Assembly (NCBI GenBank): GCA_049600855.1
Contig: JBMYQA010000031.1
Span: 1-33,545, forward strand
Direction: 5' to 3'
Length of the DNA stretch: 33,545 nt
Source: JBMYQA01 sp049600855
GTDB taxonomy: Bacteria; Bacteroidota; Bacteroidia; Cytophagales; Flammeovirgaceae
Made by a program: the position numbers and the translations under genes
Shown: positions 18,043 through 26,003 of the stretch, one piece after another
Position numbering within the stretch: the first letter of the stretch is position 1
Layout: each line of letters opens with the position of its first letter
The notes under the pieces: model-generated
The model's database searches: none
Told to the model about the DNA's origin: nothing
What the model saw: only the letters and a program-made list of their open reading frames with translations

Positions 18043-18050
18043 CTACCTTT
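18043..18050 (+). promoter_or_regulatory. -7 element for the Gly-rich exported protein gene
   Basis: TACCTTTG matches TAnnTTTG exactly, 34 bases before ATG 18085. There is no TTG at the ideal -33 spacing, so the assignment rests on the -7 box and its position. Confidence 0.5.
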
Positions 18051-18084
18051 GCTATTGTTCAATTACCCACCAAACTAAACACTT

Positions 18085-19422
18085 ATGAAAACGCTTCGCA
18101 TTGTTCTGTTACTAGCAGGTGTGCTCATGCTGGTAACCAATTCTATTGCTCAACACAGTAATCAAAATGAACTCATTGGTTTACATGAAAGTGGTTCGTT
18201 CAAAGTACTAAAAGCCATTCCCCCAAAAAAGTATCGTGGGAAATATGCTGTTGAACTCCAAAAACGTCCTTGGCCCATCAGTTTCCAAAAAAGTACTACC
18301 AATGATGCCAGTGGACATCCAATTGTAGAAAAAGTAGTGGTTAACCGAGCAGGCGTTATTGAAGAGGAATTTACTCCTGATTTAAAAGAACACCCAGCTT
18401 ATTTCCGCATGGAAGGTACCCGCCTCACCTTTCTCAAAGAAAAAGCGTACTACTACACTTGGAAACACGATGAGGCTACCATTAAATACATTTTCTGTAA
18501 ATCGTGCAGCCATGCAGATTATGACAGCGAAAAAAAGGCACTCGAAACCTATGTATTGGCAACCTTTGCGGCACAAAAGGATTCGCGACAAGTGATCGCA
18601 AAAAATAAAGCGGCTGCCGCAGAAGCTGAAAAGGAAGCCTTTTCGCTCAAAGGAAAGCAGCTCAAATCCATTGCCATTACCAACTTAGGCATTCCTACAG
18701 ACTTGGGCCATAAAAGTAATATTGGCTATGGAATTGAAGCAACCTTAGCCGATGGTCGTGTATTTAAAACTCCCAACTTAGGAGGAAAAACCCCTTGGGA
18801 CGATTTTAAAATCACCGTTATAGGCGCACAATACGGTGAAGAACAACTAACAGTTTATGAAGATTGTGAGAAAATCCCTCATGATGAAGTCGTCATTCAG
18901 GTAAGCTCGAAATACCAAGCGAACGTCAAGGCAAGCAAACGAATCCCCATTACTTTTAATAAAACCATTTCGGTGTATCATCGCGGAAAAGCAGGTGGAG
19001 TAGTAGGCTTATACGTTACTCCTGGAACACGAGGTGGAAATGGCGCAAGTCTCAATGTGTATGCAAAACAAATCACTCATGAGCAAACAGGTGAGCGCTT
19101 AATCAAATATGAAATTCAATACAAAGGTTCAGGAGAGGTACTTCATCGCCTAAAAATGACCCCTTCTACGCAATTGATGCTATATGTTGATGGAGGTGCT
19201 GGTAGTCATGGTCGAGATGGAAAGTCGCAAGCTGGTGGCGCAGGCGGCAATGGTGGAAATGTGACCCTCATTAAGGATCCTAATATACGCAGCCTATCAT
19301 TTAATGTCTCAAACAATGGAGGCAAAGGAGGTAGAGGAGGAAAACCCTATGGTAAATCTGGTGATCGCGGTTTACAAGGTAGCTACAATCAACAGGTAAG
19401 TGCCGTTCAAATGGCTTGGTAA
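18085..19422 (+). CDS. Exported protein with Obg-fold-like glycine-rich C-terminal region
   Basis: 445 residues with a signal peptide (1-22, ending SIAQ). I do not recognise the N-terminal two thirds; it contains a lone FCKSCSH cysteine pair (about 138-144) and an Ala/Lys/Glu helix (about 165-190). From about residue 369 the chain becomes glycine-rich: VDGGAGSHGRDGK, then GGAGGNGGNVTLIKDPN, SLSFNV, and NGGKGGRGGKPYGKSGDRG. The order of Gly-Gly turns, a DPN strand and a second Gly block resembles the N-terminal glycine-rich domain of Obg GTPases (GGxGGxGGDV...D..L.TL...), but no GTPase domain is present and the protein should be periplasmic or outer-membrane. The function is unknown. It has its own promoter; the next gene also encodes an exported protein. 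Confidence 0.8.
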   Translation: MKTLRIVLLLAGVLMLVTNSIAQHSNQNELIGLHESGSFKVLKAIPPKKYRGKYAVELQKRPWPISFQKSTTNDASGHPIVEKVVVNRAGVIEEEFTPDLKEHPAYFRMEGTRLTFLKEKAYYYTWKHDEATIKYIFCKSCSHADYDSEKKALETYVLATFAAQKDSRQVIAKNKAAAAEAEKEAFSLKGKQLKSIAITNLGIPTDLGHKSNIGYGIEATLADGRVFKTPNLGGKTPWDDFKITVIGAQYGEEQLTVYEDCEKIPHDEVVIQVSSKYQANVKASKRIPITFNKTISVYHRGKAGGVVGLYVTPGTRGGNGASLNVYAKQITHEQTGERLIKYEIQYKGSGEVLHRLKMTPSTQLMLYVDGGAGSHGRDGKSQAGGAGGNGGNVTLIKDPNIRSLSFNVSNNGGKGGRGGKPYGKSGDRGLQGSYNQQVSAVQMAW

Positions 19423-19566
19423 CTTAATTCTTCATATCCAATTACTTAACAATTAGCTAGGTAGTTGTGCTTGGCTAAACTCATCATCCCTACACCGTTT
19501 AATGTATCAATCTATACTCGTGATTTCTCAACAAATAAACTTTCATTATTCTAAACGTAAAAAACA

Positions 19567-20751
19567 ATGAAAACTCGTTTTTTTCAATTTTTGACAGCCG
19601 CTTTAGTTTGTGGCTTTGTATTCGGTTTTTCAAGTAACAGTCAGGCTCAACTCGGCAAAAAGTTGAAAGAAAAGATGGCTGCAAAATTAGGAGGAGATAA
19701 AGGAGGAAGTGATTCAAAGAAAAAAGGGAAAGGGCCTGCCCCCTATGCCGAAGACTTTGAAGATGTTACAGGAGTGTCAGGCACTTATACTGCAGCAGCA
19801 GGGGTTGAAGTACCTCGAGCTTCTGGCTATGGTACAGCCACCCAAACGGTGTTGAAGCTTCATTTCATGAATAAAGAAAATGGAAAAATAGTCAATAAGC
19901 TAAAGGTGTATGTAAACAAGCAAGGCACAAATGTAGACTTGTATTTGGATGAAAAGGTGATGGAACAAAACAATGTTCGGGTGTTTAATCATAATCGTAA
20001 TGATGATAAAGTGATGGAATTAGAGGCGGGTGTATTGGCTTATTACGATGGAAAAGAGAAAAAGGTAACTGACGTTTGGGTAAAAGATGTGGCTCAATTA
20101 GAGGTGTATGATTTGGAAGTGGCTGAAGCAAAGTATGCGTCTGTAAATCGTAAACTCAAAGCGAAGGCTTTAGAGAAAAAGAAAAGCAGCATGATGACTT
20201 ATAAAGCTTATAAAGCTTATGCTGGCAAAATTGCCTTTGCCAATCATTATTCGGTATTCAACTATCGCTACAGCGACCGACCTAGTGAAGATCCTGCTAA
20301 GTTTTTAAAATCCAACAAACTAGCAAAGGACATGTACATGCGTGCTTACTTCAATATGCCTATTAGTACTGAATGTGGAGAAGATTGCAGTTTCAATATT
20401 GAATATGAGCTATTAGGCGAAAAAACGAATCGTGAGCAACTCAGAAATTCAAGTCGTAAATGGAGCAATAACATTAAAGAAAAAACGGGCTATACCGATA
20501 ATTTCTGTTGGTATGCACATACCTTAACAGGCGATGTATGGGATTATGCATATGTGTATTTGTTGTATAAAAATAAAGATAAATTTCAATTGGGTAAAAC
20601 CTATAAATTGACCGTTCGTGTGTATGCACATAAAGATGGTAATGATGAAAAAGTAATGGCCGAAGGAGCAATTAACTTGGAATATACGAAGGAGTCTGTA
20701 GAGTATATGGCCGATAAAATGGAAAAGTTTCAACGATTCTTAGATGAATAA
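19567..20751 (+). CDS. Exported protein of unknown function
   Basis: 394 residues with a signal peptide (about 1-27, ending SQAQ). After it comes a low-complexity basic, glycine-rich linker (LGKKLKEKMAAKLGGDKGGSDSKKKGKG), then a mixed alpha/beta region. A CGEDC pair of cysteines near 277-281 could form a disulfide in the periplasm. A YKAYKAYA repeat near 214-221 is encoded by a perfect short DNA repeat at 20199-20218. I recognise no family. It lies 144 bases after the Gly-rich exported protein gene on the same strand and may be a separate unit. Codon pattern, signal peptide and clear start at ATG 19567 support it as a real gene. Confidence 0.8.
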   Translation: MKTRFFQFLTAALVCGFVFGFSSNSQAQLGKKLKEKMAAKLGGDKGGSDSKKKGKGPAPYAEDFEDVTGVSGTYTAAAGVEVPRASGYGTATQTVLKLHFMNKENGKIVNKLKVYVNKQGTNVDLYLDEKVMEQNNVRVFNHNRNDDKVMELEAGVLAYYDGKEKKVTDVWVKDVAQLEVYDLEVAEAKYASVNRKLKAKALEKKKSSMMTYKAYKAYAGKIAFANHYSVFNYRYSDRPSEDPAKFLKSNKLAKDMYMRAYFNMPISTECGEDCSFNIEYELLGEKTNREQLRNSSRKWSNNIKEKTGYTDNFCWYAHTLTGDVWDYAYVYLLYKNKDKFQLGKTYKLTVRVYAHKDGNDEKVMAEGAINLEYTKESVEYMADKMEKFQRFLDE

Positions 20752-20862
20752 AAAATAGCTCATACCATTAAACTGAAGATTAGCCTTTATAGTGTATGTG
20801 TTATACTTTTAATCAACTCACGAATTTGTAGACATTCAAAAGTGGTAGTTGAATAATGACGT

Positions 20863-20895
20863 AAGAAGCATCTTTCTGCTAGGAAGGTGCTTCTT
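20863..20895. terminator. Hairpin between convergent genes, probable terminator
   Basis: AAGAAGCATCTTTC (20863-20876) pairs with GGAAGGTGCTTCTT (20882-20895), including G-T pairs, around a five-base loop. It sits between the exported-protein gene and the convergent propeller kinase gene. The T tract after it (TTGATTTG) is weak, so termination is likely but not certain. Confidence 0.55.
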
Positions 20896-20957
20896 TGATT
20901 TGAGTAGGTATAATAATACTTGTTTTAGTTCTACTATTCCACCCGAAACTCAAGATG

Positions 20958-23900
20958 TTAGCTTGCCGAATTGCGATTATTTTGATAGATCGGAAGGGTA
21001 ATTTCAAAAATAGTTTCGGACCACTCACTACTCAGTAATTTAATTTTCCCTTTGAGACGCTCCAAAATCACCATTGCTTCATACAAGCCTAAGCCTGCTC
21101 CTTTAGCATCTTCTGTGCCCACATAAAACATATCAAAAATGTGCCCTTGAGCTTCTTCCACAATACCTGTACCTTGATCAATCATTTGTATGACTACGGT
21201 ACGCTCTTCTTGATTTACATCCACCTTAAAGTCAACGATGGCCTGTTCTTGCGTTCCTCGTTTAAAATCAATGGCATTCTGAATCAAATTTTCAAATAAC
21301 CGTTCGAGCAACTCAAAATCTGCATGAAGTAATAATTCGCTCGGTGCTGATACATGGGCTTGTAGTTCAGCGGGTGAAAAAAGTGCAATACTCTGCGCTA
21401 AAAAATCTTTCACATTAATCGGTTGTAACACCACTTTATTAGATTTCAACTCTAAGGTTTCCATGAGGCGAGATAACATATTTCCCATCTCATTGAGTGT
21501 TAAATCCATTCGATCAACAAAAAGGTTAATCTCTTCATCCGTATTTTTCATGCGAATTAAATTGGCTAAACCCATAATTCGCGCAATTGGCCCTCTTAAA
21601 TCGTGAGCTGCTCGATAAATGAAGTAATCTAATTCTGCATTATAGCGCTGTAACTCAATGAGTGCCTGATCGAGCTCTGCTGTTCGAGTGCTTACCTTTT
21701 CTTCTAGCTCATGATTTACCGCTAACAACTCCGAGTTCTTTTGTTCAATGGTTTGATGCGCTTCTTCTAACCAGCGATTTTTTCGCTGAATATCATCGCG
21801 TTGCCGTTCAATCTCTTCCTTTTGCTGATTCAATAATTTATTTTGGGCAATGGATTCTGCCATTCGCTCTTGCACCACTTTTTCTAATTTGCTTTTGGCA
21901 CGCAATAATCGCCAAGTATTCAATCGTACAAACGCATAAATCAAGGCCATGAATAACACGAGGTAAATGAAAAACATCCACCATTTAAAATACCATGCTT
22001 TTTGTATAATAAAGTTAACGATAGCGGGCTTACTCCATTTATATCCATTAGAATGGTAAGCTCGTACTTGAAAGGTATACTTCCCATCTGCAAGCTGAGG
22101 GATAAACACACTGGATTGTTTAGCCAAACTCACCCATGCAGAGTCTACTCCTATAATCCGATACTGATATCGAATGTTCTTACTTGGATATACCAAGGCG
22201 GCAAAGCTAATTTCTAAGTAACTGTCGAAAGGGAGTTTATGGTAATCCGTTAAGTTCTTGAAGCTTTGCTTTTTGCCATTGCGTTTAATCTGAGTAATAA
22301 TTGGGGTAGGCGTTTCTTGTGGGGTCATATGCTGATAGGTAGCAGTAGCTGCTCCTTCTACCGTACCCACCCACAAGCGTTTATTTTGATCCAACAACAA
22401 GTTTCTGTCACTAATGGTGTTACTGGGCAATCCGCTTAGCTCATCATAATGTAAGCCCTGTTGATTATAGGTAAAAATAAGCCCACTTTTACTTCCTAAT
22501 AAAAAATTTTGATCAGCTAAAGCAACTACCGCATTGTAACCTGCTTCTGCCAACGCCAGGCCATTGATGGATTCGATATAGATTGATTCAAGCGAATACT
22601 GCTGTAGATCATATTTCCACAACCCACAAGAAGTGGCTAAAGCAATTTGCTGCTCATTAATAAAATCAAAATCATGAATCTTCAAATCTTTAGCACAAGA
22701 CAAAGGCGTAAATGGTAAAGGAGTGAAACGATTTTCTAAAGAATCATATCGATAAATAGGCCGCCTAGTTGAATTAGTCAACACATATAATACGCCTGCG
22801 GTACTTTCTTTAATGAGTATGACATCATCATTTAACCCATGTTGTGTATTGAGGTAATCTATAATGGGGTTATTTAAGTTGCTGCAATCGATTCGATAAA
22901 TACCAGGCAGACCATTTTTGGCAGTCCATGCCTGTTGGTTTTTGCCAAAGTGTAAAGCAGTAATAAAGGTATTATACTGTGGGTTATTATCTGTAATGCT
23001 TATGTTAATGAGCTTTCCTGTATGAAGATTGAGGTGTTGTAAATTACCAGAAGAAAGCCCAATTAGGAGTTGTTCACCTTGAACAGCTAACTTCATGGCA
23101 TAACTATTTATATACTTCCAGATAGATTCCGTTTTCCAACCATTCTCTTGGGGAGTCATTTTAAAGATTTGCCGTCCTACGGCAAATAACGTTTGATCGT
23201 TTTCATTGCTCACAATATCTTGTATGTAAGCCTTCTTCCCTTCAAACTCCAGTGTTTGGAAAAAAGGCCGATGTAAATGTACAATGCCTTTATGTGTTCC
23301 GATCCATAAGCCACCTGCTTGATCATCTGTAATGCTTGAAACGCGTCCATCTTTTAATTGCTCAACAGGTATAATGCTATCATTACCTCCATGTTCTTCT
23401 AGCCGATACAGTCCGTCATTTCGTGTACCCAAATAAATAGTTCCTGAGTTGCTTTTATAAAAGCAGGTAATCCATTTTAATTTACCTAATCGTTTCACCG
23501 TTCCCCTGCGCAGCTCATGATCTATACTAATCTCAAAAACACCTGAATATCCTGTAAGTAAGAGTTTATCCCCTTTAAATAAGGCACCTGTAATATTGGG
23601 AATGTTCACATCGAGCTGATACGGAATAAATAATTCATTCGGGGCATCAAAAAGGTACAGAGTGCCATTGTAAGATGCAGCCCATAACAACTGTTGGGCA
23701 TCTTCGGCAAAGGTGAAGGCATACACAAAACTCGTAGAGGTTTCGCTAGAAGGAAACGCATACTTTCGAAGTTGCCCATCTTGATAACAAGAAATTCCCG
23801 TATTTTCTCCGATCCAAAGCCGCTGCTGGCTATCTTCAAAAGTAAGTTTGGGATAGGCTACCCTTTGATCGGTAGGCTGAACTTCTCCCTGAATTAAGTT

Positions 23901-24233
23901 TTTAAAATGAACGGTATCTGTAAACGAGCGAATCTCATCAATTCCCATATCAGTAATGGCTATTAATTTTCCATTACTTAACTGTTTAAAGCTTTTGACG
24001 AAATTGCTCGATAATTGATTTCGGAAAGCGGTAAACTGTACACCGTCAAAACGCGCTGCGCCTTCATCTGAGGCAATCCAAATGAACCCTAAGGAATCTT
24101 GAATTACCGCTTTTACTACCTCAGAAGGTAACCCTGATTCAGCATTGTATCGAGTTATCTTAAAAGGCTGAGCCATTGTACTACTTAGTGGAAGCACAAT
24201 TAAGATAATGATGACGATCCAGGGCCTTTTCAT
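20958..24233 (-). CDS. Two-component-propeller (Reg_prop/Y_Y_Y) sensor histidine kinase
   Basis: 1,091 residues: signal peptide (about 1-21, ending TMAQ); a long periplasmic sensor of repeated propeller strands such as SLGFIWIASDEGAARFDG, QRLWIGENTGISCY and GGLWIGTHKGIVHL; a Y_Y_Y Ig-like domain near 690-760 (IRYQYRIIGVDSAW, GKYTFQVRAYHSNG); one membrane helix near 770-790; a coiled coil; then HisKA with RAAHDLRGPIARIMGL (H877) and HATPase with ENLIQNAIDF, DQGTGI and GAGLGLY. Unlike hybrid kinases of this family, no receiver or AraC-type DNA-binding domain follows, so phosphate must pass to a separate regulator not encoded here. These sensors usually detect extracellular ligands such as glycans in Bacteroidota; the ligand is unknown. 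A short direct repeat lies at the start codon. Confidence 0.94.
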   Translation of the reverse strand: MKRPWIVIIILIVLPLSSTMAQPFKITRYNAESGLPSEVVKAVIQDSLGFIWIASDEGAARFDGVQFTAFRNQLSSNFVKSFKQLSNGKLIAITDMGIDEIRSFTDTVHFKNLIQGEVQPTDQRVAYPKLTFEDSQQRLWIGENTGISCYQDGQLRKYAFPSSETSTSFVYAFTFAEDAQQLLWAASYNGTLYLFDAPNELFIPYQLDVNIPNITGALFKGDKLLLTGYSGVFEISIDHELRRGTVKRLGKLKWITCFYKSNSGTIYLGTRNDGLYRLEEHGGNDSIIPVEQLKDGRVSSITDDQAGGLWIGTHKGIVHLHRPFFQTLEFEGKKAYIQDIVSNENDQTLFAVGRQIFKMTPQENGWKTESIWKYINSYAMKLAVQGEQLLIGLSSGNLQHLNLHTGKLINISITDNNPQYNTFITALHFGKNQQAWTAKNGLPGIYRIDCSNLNNPIIDYLNTQHGLNDDVILIKESTAGVLYVLTNSTRRPIYRYDSLENRFTPLPFTPLSCAKDLKIHDFDFINEQQIALATSCGLWKYDLQQYSLESIYIESINGLALAEAGYNAVVALADQNFLLGSKSGLIFTYNQQGLHYDELSGLPSNTISDRNLLLDQNKRLWVGTVEGAATATYQHMTPQETPTPIITQIKRNGKKQSFKNLTDYHKLPFDSYLEISFAALVYPSKNIRYQYRIIGVDSAWVSLAKQSSVFIPQLADGKYTFQVRAYHSNGYKWSKPAIVNFIIQKAWYFKWWMFFIYLVLFMALIYAFVRLNTWRLLRAKSKLEKVVQERMAESIAQNKLLNQQKEEIERQRDDIQRKNRWLEEAHQTIEQKNSELLAVNHELEEKVSTRTAELDQALIELQRYNAELDYFIYRAAHDLRGPIARIMGLANLIRMKNTDEEINLFVDRMDLTLNEMGNMLSRLMETLELKSNKVVLQPINVKDFLAQSIALFSPAELQAHVSAPSELLLHADFELLERLFENLIQNAIDFKRGTQEQAIVDFKVDVNQEERTVVIQMIDQGTGIVEEAQGHIFDMFYVGTEDAKGAGLGLYEAMVILERLKGKIKLLSSEWSETIFEITLPIYQNNRNSAS

Positions 24234-24261
24234 TGAGTTGTGTCTATTTTAATTGAGTTGT
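24232..24261 (-). repeat. Direct repeat overlapping the propeller kinase start
   Basis: The plus-strand sequence ATTGAGTTGT occurs at 24232-24241 and again at 24252-24261, a 20-base period (about two helical turns). The copy nearest the gene overlaps its start codon (24231-24233). It could be a binding site for a regulator or a chance duplication. Confidence 0.35.
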
Positions 24262-24608
24262 TATTGAATAGTAAGGCTGTTTAGTCACATATTCTTTTGG
24301 GTAATATAATAAATTTCGTAAATCAAAAGCAGATCACAAAGGAGATACTTAGAATAATCAAAGTCTTGCTTTGAAAGCTCGTCCTATTTATCTCCAACAA
24401 TGTACAAATAGGCAATTGTAAGCCTATATGTGCTAGTTATGACGTGTAAATTGATTCTATATTGCTTACCTGCTTTGGGTTTAAACTCATGATCAATTCT
24501 AAATTATGATGATGTCAAATACATCTTTATTAGTAGAAGTAATACCAACTTTGCACTATCAGTAAGTATGATGTGTAAGTAACCCAATTTAAACTTACTC
24601 GATTCATT
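24234..24608. other. Intergenic region between divergent genes, 375 bp
   Basis: Lies between the propeller kinase (minus) and the metallophosphoesterase (plus) and must hold both promoters. A near-match to the -7 box, CAACTTTG (7 of 8 positions), lies about 50 bases before ATG 24609 without a clear -33 element. Beyond this and the direct repeat at its left end, I see no RNA gene, small gene or strong hairpin. Confidence 0.45.
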
Positions 24609-25871
24609 ATGAATAAGTTGGTAGCACTACCGAAAATGGCTATTGTACCCATTTTGGTGCTTGTGATGCTTGGAATTGATTTTTACGTATTTCAGGCAAT
24701 TAGAACGCTTCTCAGACATCGAAATGTCTTATTCCGCAGGCTCATTTATGGCCTGTACTGGTCAGTCACCCTCACCCTGCTCATTGGCTTGTTTATTTTT
24801 TACTTCGCAGATGAAACGCGCGTAGGCGATACCCTACGAACCATCATTATGGTAAGTATTTTTATGACTTACTTTTCTAAGCTGTTCACCCTAGCTTTTG
24901 TCTTTATTGATGATACCGTTCGCTTAATCAAATGGATGTATCGAAAGGCATTTCCTGTAAAAAAAGTAAAGGTAGAAAATGGCATTTCTCGATCACAATT
25001 TTTGGCTAAAGCAGGATTAGCATTAGCTGCCATGCCTGTATTTGCGGTTTCTTATGGCGTAGTTGCCGGAGCACATGATTATCGGGTGAGAAGAAGGCGT
25101 ATTTACCTGCCCCATTTACCTAAAAGCTTTGATGGATTAAAGATCGCCCAAATTTCAGACATCCACTCTGGCAGCTTCTTTAATAAAACGGCTGTGAGAC
25201 GCGGGGTAAAGATGCTGATGGATGAAGCCGCAGATCTCGTCTTTTTCACTGGAGATCTGGTCAACGATCAGGCTTCGGAAGTCCAAGAATATGTAGACAT
25301 CTTCGGAAAAATAAACGCGCCACTTGGCGTGTTTTCTGTTTTAGGGAACCACGATTATGGCGATTACATCGTTTGGGAAAGTGAAGAAGCTAAAAAGCAA
25401 AATTTAGCAAAGCTCAAACAAGCACATGCAGCTATGGGCTGGCGATTGTTATTGAATGAGCACGAAATTTTGGAAAAAGATGGGGAAGAATTAGCCATCA
25501 TTGGAGTAGAAAATTGGGGTGCTGGCGGTTTTTCAAAGTATGGCGATTTACAAAAAGCGACAGCAGGGATGCCTCATACTCCTGTAAAGCTGTTACTATC
25601 GCATGATCCTAGCCATTGGGAATATGAAGTAAAAGATACCGATATAGATATTACTTTCGCAGGCCATACCCACGGTATGCAATTTGGCGTAGAAATCGGG
25701 GATATAAAATGGAGCCCTGTGAAGTACCGTTACAAACACTGGGCAGGTTTATATCAAGAAAATGACCGTTACCTTTATGTAAATCGTGGTTTTGGCTACA
25801 TGGGATATCCTGGAAGAATTGGAATGCCGCCAGAAATCACCATTATCGAACTACATAAAAGTTTAATTTAG
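24609..25871 (+). CDS. Membrane-anchored metallophosphoesterase
   Basis: 420 residues. The N-terminal part (about 1-105) has three membrane segments, then SRSQFLAKAGLALAAMPVF (about 126-144), a hydrophobic stretch after basic residues resembling a degenerate Tat-like or anchor segment. The catalytic domain (about 160-415) has all calcineurin-type metal motifs: SDIHSG (D184, H186), FTGDLV, LGNHDYG (N247, H248), SHDP and AGHTHGMQ (H353, H355). The closest type is the YaeI/YkuE group of membrane phosphodiesterases, acting on lipids such as UDP-diacylglucosamine or other phosphodiesters; the substrate here is unknown. The active site is probably outside the cytoplasmic membrane. A hairpin without a T tract follows the gene. 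Confidence 0.91.
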   Translation: MNKLVALPKMAIVPILVLVMLGIDFYVFQAIRTLLRHRNVLFRRLIYGLYWSVTLTLLIGLFIFYFADETRVGDTLRTIIMVSIFMTYFSKLFTLAFVFIDDTVRLIKWMYRKAFPVKKVKVENGISRSQFLAKAGLALAAMPVFAVSYGVVAGAHDYRVRRRRIYLPHLPKSFDGLKIAQISDIHSGSFFNKTAVRRGVKMLMDEAADLVFFTGDLVNDQASEVQEYVDIFGKINAPLGVFSVLGNHDYGDYIVWESEEAKKQNLAKLKQAHAAMGWRLLLNEHEILEKDGEELAIIGVENWGAGGFSKYGDLQKATAGMPHTPVKLLLSHDPSHWEYEVKDTDIDITFAGHTHGMQFGVEIGDIKWSPVKYRYKHWAGLYQENDRYLYVNRGFGYMGYPGRIGMPPEITIIELHKSLI

Positions 25872-25881
25872 TTGCTCATCG

Positions 25882-25923
25882 CTCTCCTTAGCATCGCGTT
25901 TATAAACTCCATCCTAAGGAGAG
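25882..25923. repeat. Perfect 10-bp inverted repeat between metallophosphoesterase and tyrS
   Basis: CTCTCCTTAG (25882-25891) and CTAAGGAGAG (25914-25923) are exact complements with 22 bases between, 10 bases after the metallophosphoesterase stop and upstream of the tyrS -7 box. It may be a terminator without a strong T tract (GGATTTATTATAAT follows) or a repeat element. Confidence 0.45.
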
Positions 25924-25965
25924 GGATTTATTATAATATTCCGTTTTCCACTTCCTAAAAATTCC

Positions 25966-25973
25966 TACCTTTG
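25966..25973 (+). promoter_or_regulatory. -7 element for tyrS
   Basis: TACCTTTG is an exact TAnnTTTG match, 30 bases before ATG 26004. The -33 region (TTTT near 25944-25947) matches poorly. The predicted start near 25978 leaves a leader of about 25 bases, too short for a T-box or other riboswitch. Confidence 0.55.
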
Positions 25974-26003
25974 CAAACTTCGCATTAATTAGAGTAGGAA
26001 AAC

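Noticed and set aside
20199..20218. Tandem DNA repeat TATAAAGCT
   Set aside because: It is a two-copy in-frame duplication encoding YKAYKAYA within a gene, too short to be a meaningful repeat element.
20474..20733. Open frames on the minus strand rich in Tyr, Ile and His opposite the end of the exported-protein gene
   Set aside because: The composition is that of antisense to a Lys/Tyr-rich coding region; the plus-strand gene has a signal peptide and explains the sequence.
25924..26003. T-box or other riboswitch before tyrS
   Set aside because: The -7 box places the transcript start about 25 bases before the ATG, leaving no room, and no T-box sequence is seen.
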